A stretch of 64,000 nucleotides of DNA from Hymenobacter sublimis (GTDB lineage: Bacteria; Bacteroidota; Bacteroidia; Cytophagales; Hymenobacteraceae): contig NZ_CP095848.1 in assembly GCF_023101345.1 (NCBI RefSeq), forward strand, positions 991,501 through 1,055,500, written 5' to 3'. How positions within the stretch are numbered: the stretch's first letter is position 1; the number at the start of each line of letters is the position of its first letter. The position numbers and the translations under genes are program-made. This document shows, piece after piece, positions 19,182 through 27,536 of the stretch. Below the pieces are notes generated by a model, which was not told the origin of the DNA, searched no databases, and worked only from the letters and a program-made list of their open reading frames with translations.

Positions 19182-19489
19182 ATACACAGAGGGAATAAGA
19201 GAAAACACAGCCCGCATGAGTCAGCAGATTAACGTACCTGCCTTTCTGTTTGGATGCGGGCTCGGCACTCCTCGTTCGTAAAATTAACCATTGGCAGCTA
19301 GCTTGATAGCTTCGTTTGAAGCTTTTCGACCAACCTGCGGCATTCACCCAGCTAGCAAGGTATTTTAGGTGGTAGGCGGCAGAGAATCTGCTTCATCCTC
19401 GCCCGGCTTTTGACTTATTTCCAGATAGCTGAACAAGCCTGTGACGTGAGCTTGTAGTAGCTAGCCCCGCCTGAAAAGTATTTTTATGC
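19182..19489. other. Upstream region of the S8 peptidase
   Basis: No gene is seen between the protease start and the first arm of the hairpin repeat at 19490. The protease promoter should lie in the first part. Confidence 0.5.
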
Positions 19490-19570
19490 TGTCATTCTGA
19501 GCAGAGCGAGAATTCCGAAAGTAGCCGTTGGATACTTGACTCAGATTCCTCGCCCCCGCGTCCAATGACA
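19490..19570. repeat. Degenerate GTCATTCTGAG hairpin repeat
   Basis: The left end reads TGTCATTCTGAGCAGAGCGA and the right end ATTCCTCG...CCAATGACA (19545-19570), an imperfect inverted match. It belongs to the same family as the copies near 51.8, 56.5 and 60.0 kb, but has decayed most. Confidence 0.7.
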
Positions 19571-19616
19571 ATGACCTGCGGGCTTACTTGTGCCGACGTG
19601 CTACCTAACACCTAAC

Positions 19617-19652
19617 AACAAGGCCGCCCTGTTTTGCCAGGGCGGCCTTGTT
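19617..19652 (-). terminator. Intrinsic terminator of the small lipoprotein gene
   Basis: Perfect 15-bp arms (AACAAGGCCGCCCTG at 19617-19631 and its complement at 19638-19652) enclose the loop TTTTGC, 24 bp beyond the stop codon. Confidence 0.82.
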
Positions 19653-19675
19653 CTGAAGGCGGAGGTAGAGCAGCC

Positions 19676-19933
19676 TTACCGGCCGCCCTTGCTGTATTTG
19701 TACCGCTTGGGCGCGTCTACCATACGAAATTTGTAGGGGTTGCGCGAGTTCAGGTCCAGACCCAAACCAATAGGATTGTGGTTGCGCTTAAACTGGGACT
19801 TATCATTGGGGCGGCGCCCGCTTTCGTTGGAAACGCTGCGATACTCCCGGGGTTTTTCCACGAAGGTATCCTGGGAGCAGGAGGCCGTGGCCAGCAGAAT
19901 GGTAAGCGCCGAGAAGGGTAGTATAGCTTTCAT
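19676..19933 (-). CDS. Small basic lipoprotein
   Basis: An 85-residue protein. The lipoprotein signal ILPFSALTILLATASC places the lipid Cys at residue 19, and the mature part is short and very basic (KRYKYSKGGR at the end) with little hydrophobic core. Function is unknown; small basic lipoproteins of this kind are common in Bacteroidota. It is monocistronic, with its own strong terminator. Confidence 0.7.
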   Translation of the reverse strand: MKAILPFSALTILLATASCSQDTFVEKPREYRSVSNESGRRPNDKSQFKRNHNPIGLGLDLNSRNPYKFRMVDAPKRYKYSKGGR

Positions 19934-20062
19934 GAGTACAGGGGCTGAGGGAGGAGAAATGACGCCGCTAGGAAGGGGGCAGGTGTCTGAGCCTGTGTAC
20001 TATAAATCATTCTAAAAAGATGCAGAAAAAGCGGAATAATCCAGTCGGTTTTTTTGCCGAGC

Positions 20063-20803
20063 TTACAGGCTTAGCATTTCCCGAAAGCGCACCGACTGCT
20101 GGCGCGAAACCTCGACCTCGGGCCCGCCCCGCAGCCGGATCTTCAGAGAGTTACTAAACCAAGGCTCAATGGCTTCCACCCACTGCAAGTTAATGATCTG
20201 CTGGCGGTTGGCCCGGAAGAATACCCTCGGGTCAAGGCGCTGCTCTAGGTGCTGGAGAGTGCGCGGAATCAGGGGGCGGTGCTGCTCAAAGTAAATCTGG
20301 GTGTAGCTGCCATTGATTTCAAACAGGCGAATGTCGGCCAGACGCACAAACCAGCACCGCTCGCCCTCCTTCACAAACACCTGATCCTGCTCCGTAAGCG
20401 GGGTAGGGGCCGGTTCTTCAGCCGGCGCTGAACCACCTGCGGGAACCATAGCCGTGTATTTGCTGCGGGCCTTAGCTAGGGCAGCGGCCAAGCGGTTTTC
20501 CTGGATGGGCTTGAGCAAGTAGTCCAGGGCATTCACCTCAAAAGCCCGCAGGGCGTACTCGTCGTAGGCCGTGGTGAAAATGACGTGGGGAGCCGCTTCC
20601 AACGATGCCAGCAGTTCGAAGCCCGTTTCGCCCGGCATATGAATGTCCAGAAATAGCAAATCGGGTTGCAACTCCCGCAACTGCTGCCGGGCCTCCTCGG
20701 CGTGCCGGGCCTCGCCCACGATACTTACTTCTGGGAAGGCCTGCAGCAAATGGCGCAGCTCCGTGCGGGCCAACCGAGAATCATCAACGAGCAAGGCGTT
20801 CAT
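20063..20803 (-). CDS. LytTR-type response regulator
   Basis: A 246-residue transcription factor. The receiver domain (residues 1-120) has the acidic pair in LLVDDSRLAR, the phospho-acceptor Asp in LLFLDIHMPG, the switch Thr/Ser in VIFTTAYDEYA and Lys in DYLLKPIQ. A Pro-rich linker leads to a C-terminal LytTR DNA-binding domain (VFVKEGERCWFVRLADIRLFEINGSY, then FFRANRQQIINLQWV). It lies 51 bp downstream of the LytS-type kinase, its probable partner, so the pair forms a two-component system. Target genes are unknown. Confidence 0.93.
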   Translation of the reverse strand: MNALLVDDSRLARTELRHLLQAFPEVSIVGEARHAEEARQQLRELQPDLLFLDIHMPGETGFELLASLEAAPHVIFTTAYDEYALRAFEVNALDYLLKPIQENRLAAALAKARSKYTAMVPAGGSAPAEEPAPTPLTEQDQVFVKEGERCWFVRLADIRLFEINGSYTQIYFEQHRPLIPRTLQHLEQRLDPRVFFRANRQQIINLQWVEAIEPWFSNSLKIRLRGGPEVEVSRQQSVRFREMLSL

Positions 20804-20854
20804 ACAGCGCTTAGAAAAGGAAGAAGATTAAGAATCAGAAAGGAAGTGGCGGGC

Positions 20855-21961
20855 CTACCAGATTGCCGGCACGGCCAGAGCCTCCGCCGGGACTGCGGCT
20901 GCAACCGGTAGCTGCAGGTGCGCCACCACCATGTCGGGGGAGTGCGGGTCGTTGGCTAGGTGCAGGTGGGCAGTGGGGCCGAAGAGCAGGGCCAGCCGCT
21001 CCCGGGCATTGCGCACGCCTACCCCCTCGTGGCTGGGGCGGGGCTCGTAGCGGCCGGTGTTGCGCACCGTAATGTGCAGGGTGTTAGAGTCGTTGAGCTG
21101 GGCGCAGAGGCGGATGACGCCGCCCGCCGGCCGCGGGGCCAGCCCGTGCTTGATGGCATTTTCCACCAGCAGTTGCAGGGTCATGGGCGGAATCAGGACG
21201 GACAAGGCGGCCGAGTCAACGTCCAAGGTGTATTCCAGGCGCTCCTCCAGCTGCAGGGCCTCCAGCTGCAGGTAGTGCTCCACAATTTCCAGCTCCCGGC
21301 TCAGGGGCACCTGCTCGGCAGTGTTCAGCTGAATAGAGTAGCGCAGCAGATCCGAGAGGTGGGTAATCATGTCGCGGGCCCGGCCTGGGTTCTCCATCAC
21401 CAGGGCCCGAATGTTGTTGAGCCCGTTGAACATGAAGTGTGGGTTAATCTGGGCCTTGAGGGTACGCATTTCGGCCTCCTGCACGGCCGCCGTTAGCTTC
21501 CACTTGTCTACCTCAGCCCGGCGGAAGCTGGTTAGGTAGTGCCAGCCGAAGTAGAAGCCCGCCCACAGCCACAGCAGAATATTTACGTTGACGGCGTACC
21601 CGAAAAACTGGGCCCAGCCGTGGGGAGCACCGTCGCTGGCCGGCCGGATCAGCAGGGCAATTACGGCCCAGATAACTACTTGGCTGAGCAGGGAAAGCAC
21701 CACATTCGTCACCAACAGGCGGCCCAGCAACGGTAGCGGCCCCAGTTGCTCCCAGCCATTGGCCCGGATGTGGTAACGCAGCCAGTGGGTGATGCCCAGC
21801 ATGGTGGCGGCGATGGTGAAATTAATCAGCAGCATGTCGCGCGGGCGGGCTCCCATGAAGGAAAAAGTCCCCGAGCAAATCACAAAATAGAGGCTCCAGC
21901 CCAGGAGCTGGCAGCGCCAGTACAGGCGGCTAGGAGGCGGAGCAAGAGCGTAAGAGAACAT
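20855..21961 (-). CDS. LytS-type sensor histidine kinase
   Basis: A membrane-bound kinase of about 368 residues. Four hydrophobic segments span roughly residues 15-150 (LLGWSLYFVICSGTFSFMGA, MLLINFTIAATMLGITHWL, LLVTNVVLSLLSQVVIWAVIALLI and VNILLWLWAGFYFGW). The His_kinase domain follows with the phospho-acceptor in LKAQINPHFMFNGLNNIRAL, then an ATPase domain with VENAIKHGL (N box) and GVGVRNARERL (G box). No extra sensory domain is visible, so the signal is probably sensed in the membrane. The ATG at 21961 avoids overlap with the upstream gene; another at 21994 is possible. Confidence 0.93.
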   Translation of the reverse strand: MFSYALAPPPSRLYWRCQLLGWSLYFVICSGTFSFMGARPRDMLLINFTIAATMLGITHWLRYHIRANGWEQLGPLPLLGRLLVTNVVLSLLSQVVIWAVIALLIRPASDGAPHGWAQFFGYAVNVNILLWLWAGFYFGWHYLTSFRRAEVDKWKLTAAVQEAEMRTLKAQINPHFMFNGLNNIRALVMENPGRARDMITHLSDLLRYSIQLNTAEQVPLSRELEIVEHYLQLEALQLEERLEYTLDVDSAALSVLIPPMTLQLLVENAIKHGLAPRPAGGVIRLCAQLNDSNTLHITVRNTGRYEPRPSHEGVGVRNARERLALLFGPTAHLHLANDPHSPDMVVAHLQLPVAAAVPAEALAVPAIW

Positions 21962-21974
21962 AAAGCGCGGAAGG

Positions 21975-22577
21975 CTAGGCAGCTGCGGAAGCATGAGAAA
22001 GCTCAGCGGCTACCCGCTGGTAGGCCTGCTGGTTGCGGCGGTAAGACACCCACAGCAGCCCGGCCAGCACCAGCAGCATGCCCACAATAAACATCGGAAT
22101 CAGGTACAAATCGGTGGCTGAAGTGCGCAGGCCCAGCAGCAGGCAGCCCACCGGAATAAGGCCCGCCATCAGGGCAAAGGGACGGGCGTTGTAAAACCAG
22201 GCGTAGGGGAAAAAGTGGGCTCCCGTGATAATGCCGTAGGTCATAATAAAATGCTGCGGATACCGGCTGTACACAAAAATCAGGAAGGGGAAATAGAATA
22301 GTTGGGCGAAGTTCAGCCACAGTCCTAGCGGCTGCAGCGGGTTGTGCGGCAGGGTCCAGGTAGTGCGTAGCAGCTTAGAAAACAGCCAGGCCAGCGGCAA
22401 GGTAGCCGAGCCCACGAAGAAGGTAATGAAGCCTTTATGCGCAGGCGAACCGGGTAGCGTCCAGAGGAAGGCAATGGCTGCCCACACCAGGCTGGCCGCC
22501 ACAATAAAGTCGAGCCCGTTTTTGGCTTTCACCGACAGCTCTAGCTTCAGAGCCGCAAATTCCTGTTCGAGTAACAT
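21975..22577 (-). CDS. Multi-pass membrane protein (DUF7010-like)
   Basis: A 200-residue protein with six to seven hydrophobic helices (GLDFIVAASLVWAAIAFLWTL, FITFFVGSATLPLAWLFSKL, FAQLFYFPFLIFVYS, MTYGIITGAHFFPYAWFY, FALMAGLIPVGCLLLGL and LIPMFIVGMLLVLAGLLWV). It starts with a short cytosolic helix (LLEQEFAALKLELSVKAK). The pattern fits the DUF7010-type family from memory. It ends 13 bp before the sensor kinase, so it likely forms an operon with the two-component pair and may assist or feed signal to the kinase; that link is inference from position. Confidence 0.72.
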   Translation of the reverse strand: MLLEQEFAALKLELSVKAKNGLDFIVAASLVWAAIAFLWTLPGSPAHKGFITFFVGSATLPLAWLFSKLLRTTWTLPHNPLQPLGLWLNFAQLFYFPFLIFVYSRYPQHFIMTYGIITGAHFFPYAWFYNARPFALMAGLIPVGCLLLGLRTSATDLYLIPMFIVGMLLVLAGLLWVSYRRNQQAYQRVAAELSHASAAA

Positions 22578-22679
22578 AACTGCTAGTAGTAGGGTGAGGG
22601 TAGTACAACAGCGCTAAACTCTCCGGCGACTTTTGCCGCTGGGCGGGCGCAAGATAGGCGCCCGCCGCAACTGTAAAAC

Positions 22680-23630
22680 CTACTTTTTTGCCAGGCTATT
22701 CTGCTTCAAAAAGGCATCGGTTTGGTTGAAAAACCACTGGGTATCGTCCCACATCAGGAAGTGCTTGCCCGCCTCCGACATTTCTATCCGGTGCTGAGGG
22801 AGCTTGGCGTACTGCTGCTCAAACACGGCCCGGGTGCCTTCCTTGGTGGAACCGTACTGCTTGTAGGCGGCCCAGGCACCCAGCACCAGCACGGGCTGCT
22901 GAATACGAGCAACATCTTGGCGCAAGTCGTTGGTCATCAAATCGTAGTAAGCCTGGGCCACGGTAGCAGGGTCAGAAGCTACTGACCAACGGGTAGCCTG
23001 GCTGATGCGGGCCGTGTCGGTCATCATGCTCCCCGACATCTGGCGGGCTGCCGCCACAGTCATTTTGCCGCTGCTCATTTGCTTGCGCATGCCCTCGGCC
23101 ATGGGCTTGGCGGCTTCGGCCGTGAGGCTGGGGTTTTGCACTGCTGCCAGGAAGGGCAACGAATCGACGATAACCAGCGGGCCGGCTGCCTCAGGCTGGG
23201 TGCTGCTCAGCCACAGGGCCAGAAAGCCGCCCAGGCTGTGGCCGATGATGGCCGGCTTCTGGAGCTTCTGGGCCTTTATGTAGCCCAGGAGTTGGTCGCG
23301 CACGTTCAGCAGCAGCGGGTCGGTGCTGGCTGGGGCCGGGGCGCCACCGAAGCCGGCCAGGGAAATGATGTGGCACTGGTACTGCTTCTGGTAATGAGCC
23401 ACGGTTTCGTCCCACACGGCGCCGGGGCAGGTTAGGCCCGGAATCAGGAGCAGGGGCTGGCCTTTGCCTACTACCCGCACCGTAAAGTTGGGGTGGGCTG
23501 CCGGCGTATCGATGGAGGCGGCAACGGGGGCAGCCGGCGCCGCCACGCTAGCGGCTGGGGCGGCCAGCACAACGGCGGCCGTCAGGAGCAGGGCCGAGCA
23601 GAAGGGGCGGAAGGTAGCGGTCAGGTTCAT
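22680..23630 (-). CDS. Exported alpha/beta hydrolase
   Basis: A 316-residue hydrolase with a signal peptide (SALLLTAAVVLAAPAASVAA). The oxyanion strand is LLLIPGLTCPGAVWDE, the nucleophile elbow IIGHSLGGFLALWL, the acid near PVLVLGAWAAYKQYG (where an Asp is less obvious than usual) and the His in MSEAGKHFLMWDDTQWF. The mature N-terminus is Ala/Pro rich. It is probably a periplasmic esterase or peptidase; substrate unknown. It is transcribed alone, with a 364-bp gap upstream. Confidence 0.85.
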   Translation of the reverse strand: MNLTATFRPFCSALLLTAAVVLAAPAASVAAPAAPVAASIDTPAAHPNFTVRVVGKGQPLLLIPGLTCPGAVWDETVAHYQKQYQCHIISLAGFGGAPAPASTDPLLLNVRDQLLGYIKAQKLQKPAIIGHSLGGFLALWLSSTQPEAAGPLVIVDSLPFLAAVQNPSLTAEAAKPMAEGMRKQMSSGKMTVAAARQMSGSMMTDTARISQATRWSVASDPATVAQAYYDLMTNDLRQDVARIQQPVLVLGAWAAYKQYGSTKEGTRAVFEQQYAKLPQHRIEMSEAGKHFLMWDDTQWFFNQTDAFLKQNSLAKK

Positions 23631-23994
23631 GGCGGAAAGCGGTTAAGAGTGGTGACGTTTGTTGCGGTTGATGAAGCAAACCTAGCCCCGCTAACGTCCC
23701 ATCGAAACTACTTTTCAGCGAACGGTAAATCCGCCGGTCGAACGGTTAATCTGGCACCCGAACTGAGTAGCAGTACTAGGCCACTGAGGGTGTGCGCCGG
23801 CACCCGAGCTAGTCAATTCCGTTCTGGGCTTGTTGCGCACTAGCTGCACTTGCCGCCTGACCCAGGGCGCCTTGCGCGGGAAGCCGCGCCTACCTACGCG
23901 GGCCCTCCTTAAACGCAACAAGGCGCCCGCACGGGCGCCTTGTTGGGCAAAGTCTGGATGCTAGGGAAACACCCTAACTTGGCTATTCCCGTGC
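23631..23994. other. Gap with one hairpin
   Basis: This gap holds the promoter side of the exported hydrolase and, at 23916-23945, the hairpin listed separately. No gene is apparent. Confidence 0.5.
23916..23945 (-). terminator. Hairpin after the small helical protein gene
   Basis: CAACAAGGCGCCCG (23916-23929) and CGGGCGCCTTGTTG (23932-23945) pair perfectly. There is a modest T-rich tail on the minus strand. It is about 50 bp beyond the stop codon at 23995. Confidence 0.65.
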
Positions 23995-24321
23995 TTAAAT
24001 GATGTTGCGCAGGTCTTGGCGCAGGTTCTCGATGCCGTGCCAGATGTCGTCCCAGGTGCTGCGGTCGTGGTCAGAGCCGGCGGCGGGCTTGCCGGCGGAA
24101 GCGGCTGCCTCCGGTCCGAGGCGCTCGGCAAGCCGGGCACGTTTAGCCTCCAGCGCATCGGCGTGCTGGTGGTAGGTATTCTGGGAGTTGGCGGTTGTGG
24201 CGTGGGCCCGGTTGCGTAGGGTCTGGATTTTAGCGTCGAGCTCGGTAAGCGCCTGGCGCAGATCTTCAGCGGTCAGGTGGGCGGGGGCGCGCATGTGTTC
24301 GGGGGAAGGAGTAGTAGCCAT
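23995..24321 (-). CDS. Small coiled-coil protein
   Basis: A 108-residue soluble protein. Residues about 15-70 are a helical hairpin or coiled coil (LTAEDLRQALTELDAKIQTL and YHQHADALEAKRARLAERLG), then a Ser/Gly/Ala linker and a C-terminal amphipathic helix (WDDIWHGIENLRQDLRNII). The pattern recalls small stress-related helical proteins, but no named family is certain. A start 34 codons upstream is in frame; the ATG at 24321 avoids a low-quality leader. Confidence 0.65.
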   Translation of the reverse strand: MATTPSPEHMRAPAHLTAEDLRQALTELDAKIQTLRNRAHATTANSQNTYHQHADALEAKRARLAERLGPEAAASAGKPAAGSDHDRSTWDDIWHGIENLRQDLRNII

Positions 24322-24432
24322 GAGTGCAGAGCGGTAAGGAGGGAGAAAAGAACCTAGACAGGTCCGTTCTGGAGTGTACTTACGCCCGCGCAAAAAGGAT
24401 ACAACACTTCTCTCACTCACCATTTCACTTCT

Positions 24433-24981
24433 TCACCACTCCCGCGGAATGCCTAGCTCCCGGGCTAGGGGAGCGGCGGCTGAGGCGTAGAGTAGGGTGA
24501 GTAGTTCATTCAACGCCGGTGCTAGCTCCACATGATAATCTTCGTGCAGCTTCTGAATAGATTTGACGACCTCGGCGGTGCGGCGGGCCAGGTGCTGGAG
24601 CAGGGGTTGGGTGGGACCATGCAAGCGGTTGGTGGCCTCGGGCTGGTGGCGCAGCACGTTGCGGAGCAGGCGCAGGGTCAGCTCAATTTCTCCCATCGTG
24701 TCGCCCGTGATTTTGCAGTGGTAGGTGAGGCGCTGCTGAAGCTGACGCACAATGTGCAGCAGGTCGTTGGGTGTTTGGTGGAAGCCCCGCACGGGGTCGT
24801 CTACTTGCTGCTGCAGGCGCTGGCGGCGTATTTCCAGCCCGTCTTCGCCCTCTAGCAACCGGAAGGCCAACTGCTCCGTCAGCACGGCATCCTGAGCGAC
24901 GAGGCGGGTAAGCAGCGTGTCTTTTTCTTTCTGGGGCAGGTGTAGCAGCGCTTTGCGCAAGTCGGGGGAGAGAGTCGGCAT
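24433..24981 (-). CDS. Helical protein of unknown function
   Basis: A 182-residue all-helical soluble protein that begins MPTLSPDLRKALLHLPQKEK. It continues with leucine-rich helices (DTLLTRLVAQDAVLTEQLAF, LLHIVRQLQQRLTYHCKITG and LQHLARRTAEVVKSIQKLHE). No membrane segment or metal motif is present. Similar proteins occur in Hymenobacter-like genomes as conserved hypotheticals (from memory). It may be transcribed with the coiled-coil gene 111 bp downstream. Confidence 0.72.
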   Translation of the reverse strand: MPTLSPDLRKALLHLPQKEKDTLLTRLVAQDAVLTEQLAFRLLEGEDGLEIRRQRLQQQVDDPVRGFHQTPNDLLHIVRQLQQRLTYHCKITGDTMGEIELTLRLLRNVLRHQPEATNRLHGPTQPLLQHLARRTAEVVKSIQKLHEDYHVELAPALNELLTLLYASAAAPLARELGIPREW

Positions 24982-25248
24982 AGAAATAATAAACGCTGTT
25001 TAACCCTGGCAGATTCCCCGCTAGTTCGTTCAAGAAGCATCCGCCGCGACTCTCCTAAAACGTGGCTGGTAAAACATCTGCTAAGCCTACCCAAGTAAGC
25101 AGGCCTTCTCGCCAACCTTGCCTGAAACGAGGAAGCAATACATTAAAGAAGATGTCTGCACCCTAAAAAGCCCGTTATGCCTTCGGCCAGTTCAACATCC
25201 TGGGCTTTGGCTTTACCGTGCACAGAGCCGAAACGGGTGGCTGTTTAG

Positions 25249-26469
25249 TTAGCTGCTTTTCTTAGGTTTCTTCGCTTCTCTACCTGTATAAGCCACGCGG
25301 TAGATAACCCCGTTATCATCGTCAGAGACTAGAAGGGAGCCATCCGGGGCCTGCACAATGCTGCAAGGGCGGCCGAATTCCGACTTGTCGTTTTCTACTA
25401 GCCACCCCGTCACGAAATCCTCAAACTGCTGGGGTTGGCCCTGCTCGTTGAAGCGCACTCGCACAATTTTGTAGCCCGAGGGCTGGGCCCGGTTCCAGGA
25501 GCCGTGCATGGTCACGAAGGCATCGTGGCGAAACTCAGCCGGGAACTGCTGGCCGCGGTTGAACACCAAACCCAGGGGCGCGGAGTGGGCTTTGTAGAGC
25601 AGCAAGGGCCGCACTGCTTTGGCGTCAAACTGCGCGTAGGAGTCGCCCGACTTAGGCTTGTTGGCGGGGTAGGGTTTACCGTCGGCAATGATGGAGGGCC
25701 AGCCGTAGTGCCCGCCTTCTTTAATCTGGTTGAATTCTTCCTGCTGGTCCTCGTCGCCGAGCCAGTCAATGCCGTGGTCGAGGCCGTAGAGTTGCCGGGT
25801 AGTTGGGTGCCAGTCGAAGCCGATGGTGTTGCGCAGGCCGCGGGCGTACACGCGGCGGCCCGAGCCATCCGTTTTGATCTGAAGCAGGGTGGCGTTTTCG
25901 GGGTTGTCTTCGTCGCAGGCGTTGCAGGTGCTACCCACCGAGAGGTAGAGCTGCCCATCCGGACCGAATTGCAGGGTGCGGTTGGCGTGCTGGCCGGCGT
26001 CGGGCAGGTCCTGATAAAGCATTTTGGGCTCGCTCAGGCTGCCATCAGGTTTCACATCGGCCACGTACAATTCCCGGATGGCGGCCATGTAAAGCTTACC
26101 ATCTTTCAGGGCCAAACCATGCAGGTGAGGCTTTTGGGCTACCTGCTGCATTACTTCCGCCTTGCCGTCCTGGTTGGCGTCGCGGATCAGGGTCACGGTG
26201 CCTTTTACCCGGTTCGATACGTACACGTCGCCGTTGGGAGCCACGGCCAGCATGCGGGGCATGTCCAGGCCCTGGGCGTAGGCACTGACGGTAAAGCCGG
26301 CTGGCGCTTTCAGGCTGCTGATGCGCTCCGGGGTTGCGGGTAGCTTTTTGGGCAAGTAAATGTTGCCCGTCATTCGGAAAGGGGTAGCCTCTGGCGGCAC
26401 GTTTTGAGCCGTGGCCGAGCAGGCAATGAGCAGCGTTGCCGCCAGCGAAAAAGTAAGTTTGGAAAGCAT
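25249..26469 (-). CDS. PQQ-dependent sugar/sorbosone dehydrogenase-like protein
   Basis: A 406-residue exported protein (signal TFSLAATLLIACSATAQ) with the six-bladed beta-propeller of soluble glucose/sorbosone dehydrogenases. Typical blade sequences are GFTVSAYAQGLDMPRMLAVAPNGDVYVSNR, PHLHGLALKDGKLYMA, RTLQFGPDGQLYLSVGSTCNAC and LRNTIGFDWHPTTRQLYGLDHGIDWLGD. Near the end come MHGSWNRAQPSGYKIVRV and SLLVSDDDNGVIYRVAY. These contain the His and Arg residues expected near PQQ. PQQ biosynthesis genes are not in the window, so the cofactor may be taken up. The substrate is probably a sugar or aldose. Confidence 0.87.
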   Translation of the reverse strand: MLSKLTFSLAATLLIACSATAQNVPPEATPFRMTGNIYLPKKLPATPERISSLKAPAGFTVSAYAQGLDMPRMLAVAPNGDVYVSNRVKGTVTLIRDANQDGKAEVMQQVAQKPHLHGLALKDGKLYMAAIRELYVADVKPDGSLSEPKMLYQDLPDAGQHANRTLQFGPDGQLYLSVGSTCNACDEDNPENATLLQIKTDGSGRRVYARGLRNTIGFDWHPTTRQLYGLDHGIDWLGDEDQQEEFNQIKEGGHYGWPSIIADGKPYPANKPKSGDSYAQFDAKAVRPLLLYKAHSAPLGLVFNRGQQFPAEFRHDAFVTMHGSWNRAQPSGYKIVRVRFNEQGQPQQFEDFVTGWLVENDKSEFGRPCSIVQAPDGSLLVSDDDNGVIYRVAYTGREAKKPKKSS

Positions 26470-26708
26470 AGCGCAGAAGAATAGTTGCGCCTAGTTCAAC
26501 TGCTTTTGCCGAGCTTGGGTTGCCTCAACGTACCACCAGCCACCCCGCATCCCAGCCGATACGCTAGCGCCAGTGCCAGCAAACCCGGTGGGAATGACAG
26601 GAGCGGCGGGAGCGGCAACACACGGTAGCCCCAGAGAATTGCTTGCTGGTTGAGTTATTGATTAGCAAGGTAGTACACCGTTGGTATGAGGTTTGGTGGC
26701 GCTTGAGA

Positions 26709-27284
26709 CTACCGCTGACCAAACCGTAGTCCGGCTGTGAAGCCTGCCCGTAACCACACAAAACGCTGGACGCCAGGATAACTGCCCACAGATGCCACCC
26801 GGCAATAGGCCGGACCAGCAAATCCTTCAAGCGTGAAGCGTGACCACAACGCCTGATACCCGAGTAGGACGCCGGCCTCCTGCTCCCGTTTTCTGTTAGT
26901 GTCTGGCAGATTAAAATCGTCCCCTCTGCCTACACGGAGGCTGCCAATACCCACAAAAGGACTTAGGAAGAGTCCATCATTTGTTGAAGTCGACCACGGG
27001 TAATACCGGTAGTCTAGGTAGAATTTGGGCCCCTTGTCGGGTTCAGCATCTTGGTTGCGGAAGTACCGGTAACTGCCGCTGACTTGCAAGGCCGAATGGG
27101 GGCTTATCCCTATTTCTACTCCCACACCAGCAGAAAGGGGGATTAGCTCCTCGACTTGTAGCACAGGATTAACGCTCAGCTTAACCGTAGACGTCTGCCC
27201 AAAAGCTATTCGGGAGACAAAGCACCCGTTAACGAGTAGCAATTTGCATAGGAAGAGTATTGGACGACGGAATAAACGCAGCAT
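26709..27284 (-). CDS. Outer-membrane beta-barrel-like protein
   Basis: A 191-residue exported protein with an N-terminal hydrophobic leader (FLCKLLLVNGCFVSRIAFG). The remainder alternates hydrophobic and polar residues and ends in aromatic-rich strands: VNPVLQVEELIPLSAGVGVEI, GSYRYFRNQDAEP, KFYLDYRYYPW and WLRAGFTAGLRFGQR. This suits a small porin-like barrel (DUF3575-like). Function unknown. The tail beyond 26709 contains no further coding. Confidence 0.65.
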   Translation of the reverse strand: MLRLFRRPILFLCKLLLVNGCFVSRIAFGQTSTVKLSVNPVLQVEELIPLSAGVGVEIGISPHSALQVSGSYRYFRNQDAEPDKGPKFYLDYRYYPWSTSTNDGLFLSPFVGIGSLRVGRGDDFNLPDTNRKREQEAGVLLGYQALWSRFTLEGFAGPAYCRVASVGSYPGVQRFVWLRAGFTAGLRFGQR

Positions 27285-27536
27285 AAGGGGTAAATATACT
27301 TCTCAGGTAATAACAGATGATAAGCAGAGGTTGAAATATACATAATCCGGCATATACAGAATCCGGCCCGGCATTGCCCCGCTGCTTCTGTTACTGAACA
27401 GCCTGCCCACTAACTGCCGCTACATAATGACGACCCGAAAATTAGGCTGTTCCCAACCCTTATCACTGATTACGGGTTAGCAAGTTCGAACCGGCGCGGC
27501 CCGGCTACCTTACTCTGACTTCTCACTGCTACCTCA

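Noticed and set aside
25435..26343. A 302-codon open frame opposite the sugar dehydrogenase gene
   Set aside because: Shadow of the coding strand; Val/Gly/His-rich composition without any motif.
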